Of a stretch of 64,000 bases of DNA, positions 45,563 to 54,634 are shown in pieces (position 1 is the first letter of the stretch; every line of letters begins with the position of its first letter). The notes beneath the pieces are model-generated. The model searched no databases. It saw only the letters and a program-made list of their open reading frames with translations, and was not told the DNA's origin. This DNA comes from Flagellimonas hadalis (GTDB lineage Bacteria > Bacteroidota > Bacteroidia > Flavobacteriales > Flavobacteriaceae), in NCBI RefSeq assembly GCF_007785775.2, contig NZ_VNIK02000004.1, forward strand, positions 1 to 64,000, given 5' to 3'. The position numbers were made by a program, and so were the translations under genes.

Positions 45563-45822
45563 TTGATAACTTTGGGTGGGTGCGAGGTTGGCAAAACTTA
45601 AAGAGTCGATTTGTTCATATCACAAAATAACCAAGTCTATTTAAAGAATTTCGTAATTGCAATGCTAATATAGTGTTTTTTGGCTTTGGTTCGATTAACA
45701 TTCTTTTTGGGGTTTTTGTAAAGCCGTCTTGGGTTTTTGTTAAAAAGCTTGTTTTCTCCGATGGCTTGTCCCTTTATTGAGTAATTTCCAACGTCAAACC
45801 AAAAAGATTAAAATTTACTATA

Positions 45823-46842
45823 TTGAAAACCAAGATTACCTTAAAGGATATTGCCAGGGAACTTGAAGTATCTATATCCACGGTATCAAAAGCACTCAAG
45901 AATAGCGAGGAGATCAGCAGGGATACCAAGGAAAAGGTGCAGGCCTTTGCCAAACTCTACAACTACAAGCCCAATAATATTGCCATAAGCCTCAAGAACA
46001 AGAGGACAAAGAACATTGGGGTGGTGATCCCCGACATCGTGCACCATTTCTTTACCACCGTGATCCGGGGGATCGAGAAATATGCAAATGCCAGGGGGTA
46101 TAACGTAATTGTCTGTCTTTCGGAAGAATCTTTTGATAAGGAGGTCATCAATATGGAAATGCTGGCCAATGGAAGTATTGACGGCTTTATCATGTCACTT
46201 TCTTCAGAAACACAGCAAAAAGGGGACTACAATCACCTGAAAGAAGTCACTGAACAGGGAATCCCGGTCGTGTTGTTCGATAGGATCACCAATGAAATAG
46301 ATTGCGACAAGGTGGTCATCGATGATGAATTGGGGGGATACATAGCCACCAAAAAGTTCATAGAACAGGGAAAGAGAAAAATAGCCATGATCACCACGGG
46401 CGATTATTTGAGTGTGAGCAAGGCCAGGACCATGGGGTACCAAAAGGCCCTTTCCGAAAGCAGCTTGGGGGTAAACGATGATCTAGTGCTGAAGATGCCA
46501 TCCATGGAGATGGACGAAAACCGCATCAAGGAATTCCTAGAGACCCAAAAACCGGATGCTGTTCTCTGCGTCAACGAAATATTTGCCGTTTACAGCATGC
46601 GTTTGGTGCAAAAAAGCGGACTGAAAATCCCGGATGACATCTCCTTTATCGGTTTCACGGACGGGGTCCTTTCCAAATATGCCAACCCAAGCCTTACCGT
46701 GGTTGCGCAACATGGGGAAAAAATGGGCGAAGTCTCCGCCAAAATGCTCATCGACAAAATTGAAAGCGAGGAAGAGGAGGAAACCTATCAGACTAAAATT
46801 TTAGAGCCCACATTGGTGATCAGGGAATCCATAAATCAGTAA
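45823..46842 (+). CDS. LacI-family transcriptional regulator of the alpha-glucan locus
   Basis: 339 residues. N-terminal helix-turn-helix (ITLKDIARELEVSISTVSKAL) with hinge region YKPNNIAISLKNKRTKNIG, then a periplasmic-binding-protein-like sensor (GVVIPDIVHHFFTTVIRGIE; DDISFIGFTDGVLSKYANPSLT). The start is TTG at 45823; there is no in-frame ATG before the conserved HTH. It is divergent from susC and followed by GH65 after 53 bases. It probably senses a malto-oligosaccharide or glucose derivative and binds the palindrome upstream of susC. Confidence 0.92.
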   Translation: MKTKITLKDIARELEVSISTVSKALKNSEEISRDTKEKVQAFAKLYNYKPNNIAISLKNKRTKNIGVVIPDIVHHFFTTVIRGIEKYANARGYNVIVCLSEESFDKEVINMEMLANGSIDGFIMSLSSETQQKGDYNHLKEVTEQGIPVVLFDRITNEIDCDKVVIDDELGGYIATKKFIEQGKRKIAMITTGDYLSVSKARTMGYQKALSESSLGVNDDLVLKMPSMEMDENRIKEFLETQKPDAVLCVNEIFAVYSMRLVQKSGLKIPDDISFIGFTDGVLSKYANPSLTVVAQHGEKMGEVSAKMLIDKIESEEEEETYQTKILEPTLVIRESINQ

Positions 46843-46847
46843 TTTTG
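46840..46847 (+). promoter_or_regulatory. Possible internal promoter for GH65/GH13
   Basis: TAATTTTG is a perfect TAnnTTTG overlapping the LacI stop codon, 48 bases before the GH65 start. No clear -33 element is present. It may let the enzymes be expressed apart from the regulator. Confidence 0.35.
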
Positions 46848-46895
46848 TGCAACTTGTCCGTTAGGCGGGCGCAGTTGTTCACCAAGTTAGTATTT

Positions 46896-49202
46896 ATGAA
46901 TCAAGACTATATCCAAGCAGACCCTTGGTCCATTATCGAGGAAGGATTTGACCGCGAACAGGTAAAATCTTCCGAAAGCCTCTTCAGTATAGGTAACGGG
47001 GCCATGGGCCAGCGTGCCAATTTTGAAGAGCAATATTCAGGGGAAACCTTTCAGGGCAGCTACATTGCCGGGGTCTATTATCCAGACAAGACCCGCGTGG
47101 GTTGGTGGAAGAACGGCTATCCCGAATACTTTGCCAAGGTCCTCAATGCGCCCAACTGGATCGGGGTGGATATCATCATAAATGATGAAGCCTTGGATCT
47201 GAACACTTGCAAAAAAGTGGAACATTTCCGTCGAGAGCTCCATATGAAGGAAGGTTGGTACAAACGCAGCTTTGTGGCCACCCTGCCCAACGATGTGGAA
47301 GTGGCCGTTGAAGTGGTCAGGTTCCTGAGCTTGGATTTGGACGAGACCGGTGCCATACAATATAATGTACAACTGCTGAACTCGGATGCCGAGGTCGTTG
47401 TGGTCCCCTATTTGGATGGGGGCATCAAAAATATGGACAGCAATTGGGCCGATAAGTTTTGGAACATCACCGATATTGCTTCGTATGGGAACCGGGCCTT
47501 TGTGGCATCACATACCATGAAGACCGATTTTGCCGTCTGCACCTTTATGCAGGGCGAACTTTATGTCGATGGGGATACATTGGACATGGAACCCGCAGTT
47601 GAAGAAACCGGCACGTCGGTGAGGCATGCCTATAAAGTTGATCTCAGCAAGGACGAAACCCTGACCTTGGTAAAATTTGGAGGTTACACGGTGGACAGGA
47701 ACCACCCGAAGGATAAATTGCAGGAAGCCGCCAATAAGGTGCTGGAGAAGGCCTCTGCTTTGGGGTTCGATGATTTGCTCCAAAAACAGAAAGATGCTTG
47801 GGCAAAGATCTGGGAGATGAGCGACATCAACATTGAAGGCGATGTGAAAGCGCAACAAGGCATCCGGTTCAATATTTTCCAGCTCAACCAGACCTATTTG
47901 GGCAAAGATTCCCGATTGAACATAGGTCCAAAAGGGTTCACAGGAGAAAAATACGGCGGAAGCACCTATTGGGACACCGAAGCCTATTGTTTGCCCTTCT
48001 ACATGGCCACAAAAAACCAAGAAGTCGCTTGGAACCTGCTTCAATATCGATACAACCATCTCCAGAAGGCCATTGAGAATGCCGAAAAATTGGGCTTTTC
48101 CAATGGAGCTGCACTCTATCCCATGGTCACTATGAACGGGGAGGAATGCCACAACGAATGGGAGATTACCTTTGAGGAAATCCACAGAAACGGCGCCATT
48201 GCCTTCGCCATTTATAATTACCATCGATTTACGGGCGATTACGACTATATCCCCAAAATGGGCCTTGAAGTCTTGATCGGAATAGCCCGATTCTGGCACC
48301 AGCGCGTCAATTTTTCAGAGGAAAAGCAGCAATATGTCATGCTTGGCGTAACGGGCCCCAATGAATATGAGAACAACGTGAACAACAACTGGTACACCAA
48401 CTATCTGGCCAAGTGGTGTATCGATTATACCATCGAACAGATCAGTAAGGTTCGCGAATCCTATCCCAAGGACCATGAAAGGATCATGGCCAAAACAAAA
48501 CTAGCTCCGGCTGAAATTGAGGATTGGGCCAAGGTTTCGGGCAATATGTACTTTCCCTATTCCGAAAAGCACCAAGTGTTCCTCCAGCAAGACGGGTTTC
48601 TGGACAAAAGAATGGTCAAGGTGCAGGATTTGGACAGGTCTGAACGACCCATCAACCAAAAGTGGAGTTGGGACCGGATCTTGCGTTCGCCCTACATCAA
48701 ACAGGCTGATGTGCTCCAAGGGTTTTACTTTTTTGAGGATCATTTCAGCCAAGAAGAACTGGAAAGGCATTTCGATTTCTACGAACCCTTCACCGTGCAC
48801 GAATCTTCTCTTTCGCCCTGTGTGCATAGCATTCAGGCTGCCAAATTGGGACGGATGGAGCAGGCCTATACCTTTTATTTAAGGACCTCCCGATTGGACC
48901 TGGACGATTATAACAAAGAAGTGGAAGAGGGCCTTCACATCACTTCCATGGCAGGAACATGGATGAGCATTGTGGAAGGTTTTGGCGGAATGAGGGTGCT
49001 GGACGGCACCTTGCATTTTGAACCAAGGATCCCCAAACAATGGAAATCCTATTCCTTTAAGGTCAATTTCAGGCACCAGATCATTACAGTCACTGTTTCT
49101 GCGGACGGCTGCTCTTTTGGGATTACAGGGAAAGGACCACTCACCATACAAGTGCACGGCAAATCGGTCCAATTGATTCCCGGGAAAACGGTCCAGGCAT
49201 GA
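46896..49202 (+). CDS. GH65 glycoside phosphorylase (maltose phosphorylase type)
   Basis: 768 residues from MNQDYIQADPW; a longer frame from 46845 adds non-homologous leader. No signal peptide, so cytosolic. The general acid is E490 in GVTGPNEYENNVNNNWYTN, at the position expected for maltose phosphorylase. The (alpha/alpha)6 segments GGSTYWDTEAYCLPFY and NGEECHNEWEITFEEIHRNGAI are present. The reaction would be maltose plus phosphate to beta-glucose 1-phosphate plus glucose. Kojibiose, nigerose or trehalose phosphorylase activity cannot be excluded. No beta-phosphoglucomutase is adjacent. Confidence 0.9.
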   Translation: MNQDYIQADPWSIIEEGFDREQVKSSESLFSIGNGAMGQRANFEEQYSGETFQGSYIAGVYYPDKTRVGWWKNGYPEYFAKVLNAPNWIGVDIIINDEALDLNTCKKVEHFRRELHMKEGWYKRSFVATLPNDVEVAVEVVRFLSLDLDETGAIQYNVQLLNSDAEVVVVPYLDGGIKNMDSNWADKFWNITDIASYGNRAFVASHTMKTDFAVCTFMQGELYVDGDTLDMEPAVEETGTSVRHAYKVDLSKDETLTLVKFGGYTVDRNHPKDKLQEAANKVLEKASALGFDDLLQKQKDAWAKIWEMSDINIEGDVKAQQGIRFNIFQLNQTYLGKDSRLNIGPKGFTGEKYGGSTYWDTEAYCLPFYMATKNQEVAWNLLQYRYNHLQKAIENAEKLGFSNGAALYPMVTMNGEECHNEWEITFEEIHRNGAIAFAIYNYHRFTGDYDYIPKMGLEVLIGIARFWHQRVNFSEEKQQYVMLGVTGPNEYENNVNNNWYTNYLAKWCIDYTIEQISKVRESYPKDHERIMAKTKLAPAEIEDWAKVSGNMYFPYSEKHQVFLQQDGFLDKRMVKVQDLDRSERPINQKWSWDRILRSPYIKQADVLQGFYFFEDHFSQEELERHFDFYEPFTVHESSLSPCVHSIQAAKLGRMEQAYTFYLRTSRLDLDDYNKEVEEGLHITSMAGTWMSIVEGFGGMRVLDGTLHFEPRIPKQWKSYSFKVNFRHQIITVTVSADGCSFGITGKGPLTIQVHGKSVQLIPGKTVQA

Positions 49203-51070
49203 AAACCATTCGACTCATCACTGTTTTGATGGTGCTGGGAGCGTTATATTCATGCAAGGAAAGAACAGGGCATAGGCCCACTGAACCATCTATGAAGAAA
49301 AAAATAGTAGTTTACCAAGTGTTCACCAGACTTTTTGGGAACACCAAAACCATCAACAAGCCTTGGGGGACTTTGGAGGAAAACGGAGTGGGCAAGTTTG
49401 CCGACTTTACCGATGAAGCTCTCAAAGAGATCAAGGATTTGGGCATTACCCACATCTGGTACACCGGGGTGCCGCACCATGCGCTGATCAATGATTATAC
49501 TGCCTACGGAATTTCGAATGACGACCCTGATGTGGTCAAGGGTCGAGCAGGTTCTCCCTATGCGGTCAAGGATTATTACAATGTAAATCCCGACCTCGCC
49601 ACCGATCCCTCCAACCGATTGGAAGAGTTCAAGGCCCTTATCCAAAGGACCCATGACGCGGAGATGAAGGTCATCATCGATATTGTGCCCAACCATGTGG
49701 CCAGGAACTATGAAGGGAAGACCAACCCCAAAGGGGTAGGGGATTTCGGGGCAAATGATGATACCTCCAAGGAATATGACATCAACAACAATTTTTACTA
49801 TATCCCCGGTGAAGCGTTCAAGGTTCCCGAATGGCAAGATGGTTACCTGCCATTGGGAGGAGATAAAAGTGTGTTGGCCGACTTCAAGTTCGAAGAGAAC
49901 CCGGCAAAATGGACAGGCAATGGCTCGCGCTTGGCACAGCCCCATTTCAATGATTGGTACGAAACAGTAAAGATCAATTATGGGGTGCGTCCTGATGGGA
50001 CAAAAGATTTTGAGGAACTTCCTGATGACTTTGGCGGTAAGGACCATCAGGCCCATGTTGAATTTTGGAAGGACAAGATCCTGCCCGATTCTTGGTATAA
50101 GTTCAAGGACATCGCCCTCTACTGGTTGGATTTTGGGGTAGATGGATTCCGTTTCGATATGGCCGAAATGATTCCCGTGGAATTTTGGAGCTACCTCAAT
50201 TCCACGATCAAAATGAAGAACCCCGATGCCTTTTTATTGGCTGAAGTATATAACCCCGACCTATATAGGGACTACATCCACAAAGGTAAAATGGACTATC
50301 TCTACGACAAGGTCGATCTTTATGATAGCATCAAGCACATCATGAAAGGGTATGGTTGGACGGACCATATTCCCGTAGTTCAGCAAAAAGTGGCCGATAT
50401 TGAACACCACATGCTCCATTTCTTGGAAAACCATGATGAGCAGCGTATCGCCAGTCCAGAATTTGTGGGGGATGCAAAATTGGCCAAACCGGCCATGGTC
50501 GTTTCGGCAACCATCAGCACCTCGCCCACCATGATCTATTTCGGGCAGGAAGTTGGCGAACCCGGTGCGGAGGATGCCGGGTTTGGAAAACCGTCCCGCA
50601 CATCCATTTTTGATTATATCGGAGTGCCACATCACCAGGGATGGATGAACAATAAAAAGTTTGATGGCGGACAGCTTTCCGAAGAAGAAAAAAGCCTTCG
50701 GGATTTTTACAAGCATCTATTGAATTTCACGATACAAAGTGATGCCCTGATGGGTAAATACCAGGACATCCACTTCTACAATAAGGAACGGACCGAAGGG
50801 TATGACCACAGAGTGTTGTCCTATGTGCGTTGGTCCGAAAATGAAAAACTCATCATCGTCACCAATTTTGATGCAGGAAAAAACTATGCATTTGAGTTGA
50901 AACTGCCGGAAGATGTGATTGCCCAATGGCAATTGAAGGATGGGGGATACCTTTTGCAGGATAAACTGTTTGGGGATTTCAATACTACGCTATCAGTGGG
51001 GAACGGGCAAGGAAAAATCCAAGTGGAATTGCAACCCCTTCAATCCTATATCCTCGGTTTTGTAAAATAA
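49199..51070 (+). CDS. GH13 alpha-amylase-family lipoprotein
   Basis: 623 residues. Lipobox MVLGALYSC-K suggests a periplasmic or outer-membrane anchor. The (beta/alpha)8 barrel shows region I (VIIDIVPNHV), region II with nucleophile D320 (GFRFDMAEM), region III acid/base E349 (FLLAEVYN) and region IV D413 (FLENHDEQR). A C-terminal beta-sandwich follows. The start overlaps the GH65 stop (ATGA). It should cut alpha-glucans to maltose or oligomers that GH65 then phosphorolyses. The exact bond specificity is unknown. Confidence 0.92.
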   Translation: MKTIRLITVLMVLGALYSCKERTGHRPTEPSMKKKIVVYQVFTRLFGNTKTINKPWGTLEENGVGKFADFTDEALKEIKDLGITHIWYTGVPHHALINDYTAYGISNDDPDVVKGRAGSPYAVKDYYNVNPDLATDPSNRLEEFKALIQRTHDAEMKVIIDIVPNHVARNYEGKTNPKGVGDFGANDDTSKEYDINNNFYYIPGEAFKVPEWQDGYLPLGGDKSVLADFKFEENPAKWTGNGSRLAQPHFNDWYETVKINYGVRPDGTKDFEELPDDFGGKDHQAHVEFWKDKILPDSWYKFKDIALYWLDFGVDGFRFDMAEMIPVEFWSYLNSTIKMKNPDAFLLAEVYNPDLYRDYIHKGKMDYLYDKVDLYDSIKHIMKGYGWTDHIPVVQQKVADIEHHMLHFLENHDEQRIASPEFVGDAKLAKPAMVVSATISTSPTMIYFGQEVGEPGAEDAGFGKPSRTSIFDYIGVPHHQGWMNNKKFDGGQLSEEEKSLRDFYKHLLNFTIQSDALMGKYQDIHFYNKERTEGYDHRVLSYVRWSENEKLIIVTNFDAGKNYAFELKLPEDVIAQWQLKDGGYLLQDKLFGDFNTTLSVGNGQGKIQVELQPLQSYILGFVK

Positions 51071-51072
51071 AA

Positions 51073-51224
51073 AGCTGTCTAAAAAGTGATAGAATTGTCA
51101 TTTTGAGCTGTCACCCTGAGCGTAGTCGAAGGGACAGGCGAAAAATCTTTATCGTCTTATTTTCAAATTTTTAAATCTCGAAAAGATTCTTCATTTTATT
51201 CAGAATGGCACTTTTTAGACAGCT
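51073..51224. repeat. MITE-like element with 16-bp terminal inverted repeats
   Basis: The ends AGCTGTCTAAAAAGTG (51073-51088) and CACTTTTTAGACAGCT (51209-51224) are perfect inverted repeats. The interior contains CACCCTGAGCGTAGTCGAAG, a word I recall from repeats dispersed in many Bacteroidota genomes. There is no coding frame of note. It fills the gap between convergent genes and its folded ends with T runs may also act as a terminator. No target-site duplication is obvious. Confidence 0.7.
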
Positions 51225-51245
51225 CCATCAAGTCAAGACCAGATA

Positions 51246-51665
51246 CTATTCCTTGACTGCCGTTTTTTGGTAAACTAAGGCAATCACTGCGCCTATGATT
51301 CCATAAAACACGATGTCCAGAACGGCTTCCACGGCATGTCCGGTCAAATCCATCCAGATCATAGTGCCATACTGCAACAGTCCCATTCCAACACCCATGA
51401 AGACCCCGATCCATGCCCCATAAGTGAAACCTTGGCTAAGGGAGTGGTGGCCCCTGGCCCATTTACTGTACAAAGTGCTTAGGGCAAAGACAGCTATTAG
51501 GTTCCCAACGGCGATCAATCCCAAATTGGGAGGATCTTTCATGGCATCCACTAACGAATGTTGGGAAAAAAAGTCAACAGTGGCAATACCCCAAACAAGG
51601 TAACCCAAAAAGAACATGACGACGGTGCCAACCAATGTGGCCAGTAAATTGGATTTTGAAAACAT
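51246..51665 (-). CDS. Small four-helix membrane protein, unknown
   Basis: 139 residues with four predicted transmembrane helices (LLATLVGTVVMFFLGYLVWG; LGLIAVGNLIAVFALSTLY; YGAWIGVFMGVGMGLLQYG; AVLDIVFYGIIGAVIALVYQ). It has a Gly-rich third helix and no catalytic motif I recognise. The pattern is broadly like small DUF-type membrane proteins of Bacteroidota. It stands alone between a MITE-like repeat and a divergent GDPD gene, so context gives no function. The 185-base gap upstream (51666-51850) is very AT-rich. Confidence 0.7.
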   Translation of the reverse strand: MFSKSNLLATLVGTVVMFFLGYLVWGIATVDFFSQHSLVDAMKDPPNLGLIAVGNLIAVFALSTLYSKWARGHHSLSQGFTYGAWIGVFMGVGMGLLQYGTMIWMDLTGHAVEAVLDIVFYGIIGAVIALVYQKTAVKE

Positions 51666-51823
51666 AATCGTTAAATTATTGGTTAGTAATATGATAAATT
51701 TATTAATAAAATTTTACCATATCATTAATTATAATTAACATTTATTGACATATTCTGTTTTTTTATTTCAGGAACAAGCCTTGTTTTAATCCTCAAGACT
51801 GCACCCGTTTCGTTTTCATATTG

Positions 51824-51831
51824 TATTTTTA
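51824..51831 (+). promoter_or_regulatory. -7-like box for the GDPD gene
   Basis: TATTTTTA has one mismatch to TAnnTTTG and lies 19 bases before the GDPD start. No clear -33 element. Confidence 0.35.
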
Positions 51832-51850
51832 GCATGCTAAAAAACCATGA

Positions 51851-52603
51851 ATGAAGACCTACCTACTTTGGGCATGTATGTCCATGCTTCTTTTTAATAG
51901 TTGTGGTATGATGAGATCAGAACCTTTGGTCATTGGCCATAGAGGAGCCATGGGCCACGAAACGGAGAACACCTTGGTTTCCATACAGAAGGCCATGGAC
52001 CTAGGTGTGGATATGATTGAAATTGACGTGTTCAAAATACGTAGCGGTGAAATCGTGGTATTCCATGATGATAAAGTGGACAGGTTGGCTGATGGTACCG
52101 GAGATATTGAGGAATACAATATGGTGGATCTGAAGCAACTTACTTTGGAGGGTGGCCACAAAATCCCGGAACTCCAAAACGTATTGGAAGTGATCAACAA
52201 CCAAGTGGCGCTGAATATAGAACTGAAGGGAGCTGGAACAGCCGATAGGGTGAATTTCATCATCAATGATCATATCAACAACAAGGGATGGTTCTCGGAG
52301 AATTTCATCATCTCCAGTTTTAAATGGAACGAACTCAGGGCCATGCGCAACCTCAATGAGGACATTCAAATAGCCGTACTTACCGAAGAAGATCCATTGG
52401 AGGCCATCCAAGTGGCCAAAGAACTGGATGCTGTGGCCATCAACCCCAATTTCAAGACACTCACCCAAGAAAATGTGGATAAGATGCATGCCGAAGGGCT
52501 GAAAGTCTACACATGGACCGTGAACGAGTCCCAAGACATCCAGCAGATGAAAGCGTTTGGGGTGGACGGGATCATTACCAACTATCCTGAACGGGCCCAT
52601 TGA
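51851..52603 (+). CDS. Glycerophosphodiester phosphodiesterase, lipoprotein
   Basis: 250 residues. Lipobox SMLLFNSC-G. The GDPD core is complete: HRGAMGHETENTLVS (His-Arg and Glu), DMIEIDVFKIRSG (metal Glu/Asp), VVFHDDKVDR (HD), LNIELKG, and the C-terminal VYTWTVNESQD with GVDGIITNYPE. It hydrolyses glycerophosphodiesters to glycerol 3-phosphate plus alcohol, outside the cytoplasm. It overlaps the flavoprotein gene by one base (TGATG). glpK and glpF lie just beyond in convergent orientation. Confidence 0.93.
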   Translation: MKTYLLWACMSMLLFNSCGMMRSEPLVIGHRGAMGHETENTLVSIQKAMDLGVDMIEIDVFKIRSGEIVVFHDDKVDRLADGTGDIEEYNMVDLKQLTLEGGHKIPELQNVLEVINNQVALNIELKGAGTADRVNFIINDHINNKGWFSENFIISSFKWNELRAMRNLNEDIQIAVLTEEDPLEAIQVAKELDAVAINPNFKTLTQENVDKMHAEGLKVYTWTVNESQDIQQMKAFGVDGIITNYPERAH

Positions 52604-53874
52604 TGTTCGATGTCATAGTCATAGGAGGAGGAGCCGCTGGCTTCTATGCTGCAATCCATATTGCAGAGCAAGCGCCGGAGTTGAAAATTGCCATTTTTGA
52701 AAGGGGAAAGACGGTACTCTCCAAGGTAAAAGTATCTGGAGGAGGACGTTGCAATGTGACACATGGCGAATTCTCACCCAAGGAACTCGCTACCAATTAC
52801 CCCAGGGGTGAAAAGGAACTCCTGGGGCCTTTCCACAAGTATGCTCCTATGGATGTCATGTCTTTTTTCGAGGAACGTGGAGTTTCTTTAAAAATAGAGG
52901 AGGACGGACGTGTGTTTCCCAAAAGTGATTCCTCACAGAGCATCATCGATTGCTTTCTCAACGAAGCAGAAAGACTGGGTGTTAAGGTATTGAGGAACAG
53001 TTCGGTAAAACGGTTTGAACGAAAGGATGAAGGTTGGCAGGTCACCACGATGAACAAACACTACCAGACCAAAAAATTGTTGTTGGCAACGGGGAGCAAC
53101 CCCAAAATATGGCAACAATTGGAACAAATGGGCCATCACATCGTTCCTCCGGTCCCATCACTGTTCACTTTTAATATCACGGATGAGCGGATAAACGGAA
53201 TCCAGGGAATCAGTGTCGATGCGGCCGTGGAAGTACTCCCCAAAAAGGTTTTTGCGACCGAAAGAACAGGGCTTGGCCTCAAAAGTACAAGCCATACAGA
53301 GCCCGTCCTGCAATCGGAAGGGCCCGTTTTGGTGACGCATTGGGGATTGAGCGGCCCTGCCATCCTTAAACTTTCCGCATGGGGCGCCAACCTATTGCAC
53401 GATTACCATTATTCCTTCCGATTGAACGTCAACTGGACCCCGGAATACACCACGGGTTCCATGGAGGCTTTCTTAAGAAAGGTGAAGGAAGTGGAGGCCA
53501 AAAAAACAGTCTTGCGCACCTCGGCCGTCGATATCCCCAAACGACTTTGGGCAAAACTGGTACATGCGGCCCACATTCAACCCGATGAAAAATGGGCGGA
53601 TGTTACCAAGGAGAAATTGCAGGAACTCTCCAAACAACTTACTGCATGTTCCTTCAGGGTGGAGGGGAAGAGCACCTTCAAGGAAGAATTTGTGACCGCT
53701 GGCGGAATCGATTTGAAAGAAATCAATTTTAAGACCTTCGAGAGCAAATTGCTTCCCGACCTTTATTTTGCTGGGGAAATCATCAATGTGGACGCCATAA
53801 CCGGAGGGTTCAATTTCCAGAATGCCTGGACTGGGGCCTATTTGGCCGCTCAGGGTATTGTTGCTTCATTCTGA
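52603..53874 (+). CDS. BaiN/HI0933-family FAD-dependent oxidoreductase
   Basis: 423 residues. The N-terminal Rossmann motif DVIVIGGGAAGFYAAIHIAE binds FAD. The family signature KVKVSGGGRCNVTHG follows, and the C-terminus has YFAGEIINVDAITGGFNFQNAWTGAY, typical of HI0933-like flavoproteins. Cytosolic. Family members are poorly characterised; BaiN reduces bile-acid intermediates in clostridia, a role not expected here. Translation is coupled to the GDPD gene, but I see no functional link. Confidence 0.88.
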   Translation: MFDVIVIGGGAAGFYAAIHIAEQAPELKIAIFERGKTVLSKVKVSGGGRCNVTHGEFSPKELATNYPRGEKELLGPFHKYAPMDVMSFFEERGVSLKIEEDGRVFPKSDSSQSIIDCFLNEAERLGVKVLRNSSVKRFERKDEGWQVTTMNKHYQTKKLLLATGSNPKIWQQLEQMGHHIVPPVPSLFTFNITDERINGIQGISVDAAVEVLPKKVFATERTGLGLKSTSHTEPVLQSEGPVLVTHWGLSGPAILKLSAWGANLLHDYHYSFRLNVNWTPEYTTGSMEAFLRKVKEVEAKKTVLRTSAVDIPKRLWAKLVHAAHIQPDEKWADVTKEKLQELSKQLTACSFRVEGKSTFKEEFVTAGGIDLKEINFKTFESKLLPDLYFAGEIINVDAITGGFNFQNAWTGAYLAAQGIVASF

Positions 53875-53875
53875 T

Positions 53876-54604
53876 CTACTGCAAAAATAGGGCGATGCCT
53901 GCTGCGAGTACAGCACCCAAAATCGGTCCCACAACGGGAATCCAGGAATAGCCCCATCCATTGGAACCTTTGTTCTTGATAGGGACCAGTGCATGCACGA
54001 TCCTCGGGCCCATATCCCGCGCCGGGTTGATGGCATATCCCGTGGTGCCCCCCAACGAGAGACCTATCCCCCAAACAATCAAGGCCACGGGCAACGCACC
54101 CAAAGAACCGAGACCTATGATGGCATTGTCAGTGGACAGTGTCGCATCCGTAAAATATAACACGGCAAACACCAAAACAAAAGTACCTAGAATCTCCGTC
54201 AACAAATTCAAAGGGATGTTGGGGATGGCAGGTGCATTGCAGAACACGCCTCTTTTGGTATTTCCGTCCTCGGTGGCATCAAAATGGTCCTTGTTCATGA
54301 GCCAAACGGCAAATGCGCCAAGCATGGCACCAATAAATTGGGCAAGGATGTAACTGGCAATGGATTCAACGGGAAATTCCCCTGCAACGGCCAACCCAAT
54401 GGTCACCGCAGGGTTGAGGTGGGCCCCACTGTGGGGACCGGCCACCACCACCCCGGTATAAACCGCAAAGGCCCAGCCAGTGGTGATCACGATCCATCCG
54501 GAACCATTTCCGTAGGTTTTTTGGAGGGAAACATTGGCATTCACGCCACAACCCATGAGCATCAACAAAAAAGTGCCCGCAATTTCAGCAATAAAAGGAG
54601 TCAT
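53876..54604 (-). CDS. glpF: Glycerol facilitator (aquaglyceroporin)
   Basis: A 242-residue inner-membrane channel of the MIP family with six helices and two NPA half-helices (GAHLNPAVTIG and GYAINPARDMGPR). The Asp after the second NPAR is the marker of glycerol facilitators rather than water-only aquaporins. It lies 30 bases downstream of glpK on the same strand. It should admit glycerol, trapped by GlpK as glycerol 3-phosphate. No glpD is in the window. Confidence 0.94.
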   Translation of the reverse strand: MTPFIAEIAGTFLLMLMGCGVNANVSLQKTYGNGSGWIVITTGWAFAVYTGVVVAGPHSGAHLNPAVTIGLAVAGEFPVESIASYILAQFIGAMLGAFAVWLMNKDHFDATEDGNTKRGVFCNAPAIPNIPLNLLTEILGTFVLVFAVLYFTDATLSTDNAIIGLGSLGALPVALIVWGIGLSLGGTTGYAINPARDMGPRIVHALVPIKNKGSNGWGYSWIPVVGPILGAVLAAGIALFLQ

Positions 54605-54634
54605 ATTCGTTTGGAAGTTAGTTTTTGTACGGTA

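Larger units (their letters stand above)
45452..45822. other. Divergent control region between susC and the LacI regulator
   Basis: 371 bases without a gene and strongly AT-rich. It holds the susC promoter, a LacI-type palindrome (45545-45562), and two near-identical GGTTTTTGT repeats (45711-45719 and 45732-45740), exactly 21 bases apart and thus on one face of the helix. No convincing promoter box for the LacI gene was found. A small RNA or leader cannot be excluded. Confidence 0.6.

Noticed and set aside
45563..45822. A tRNA or structured riboswitch in the largest gap
   Set aside because: I could not form a cloverleaf or any conserved aptamer core by eye; the region is simply AT-rich control DNA.
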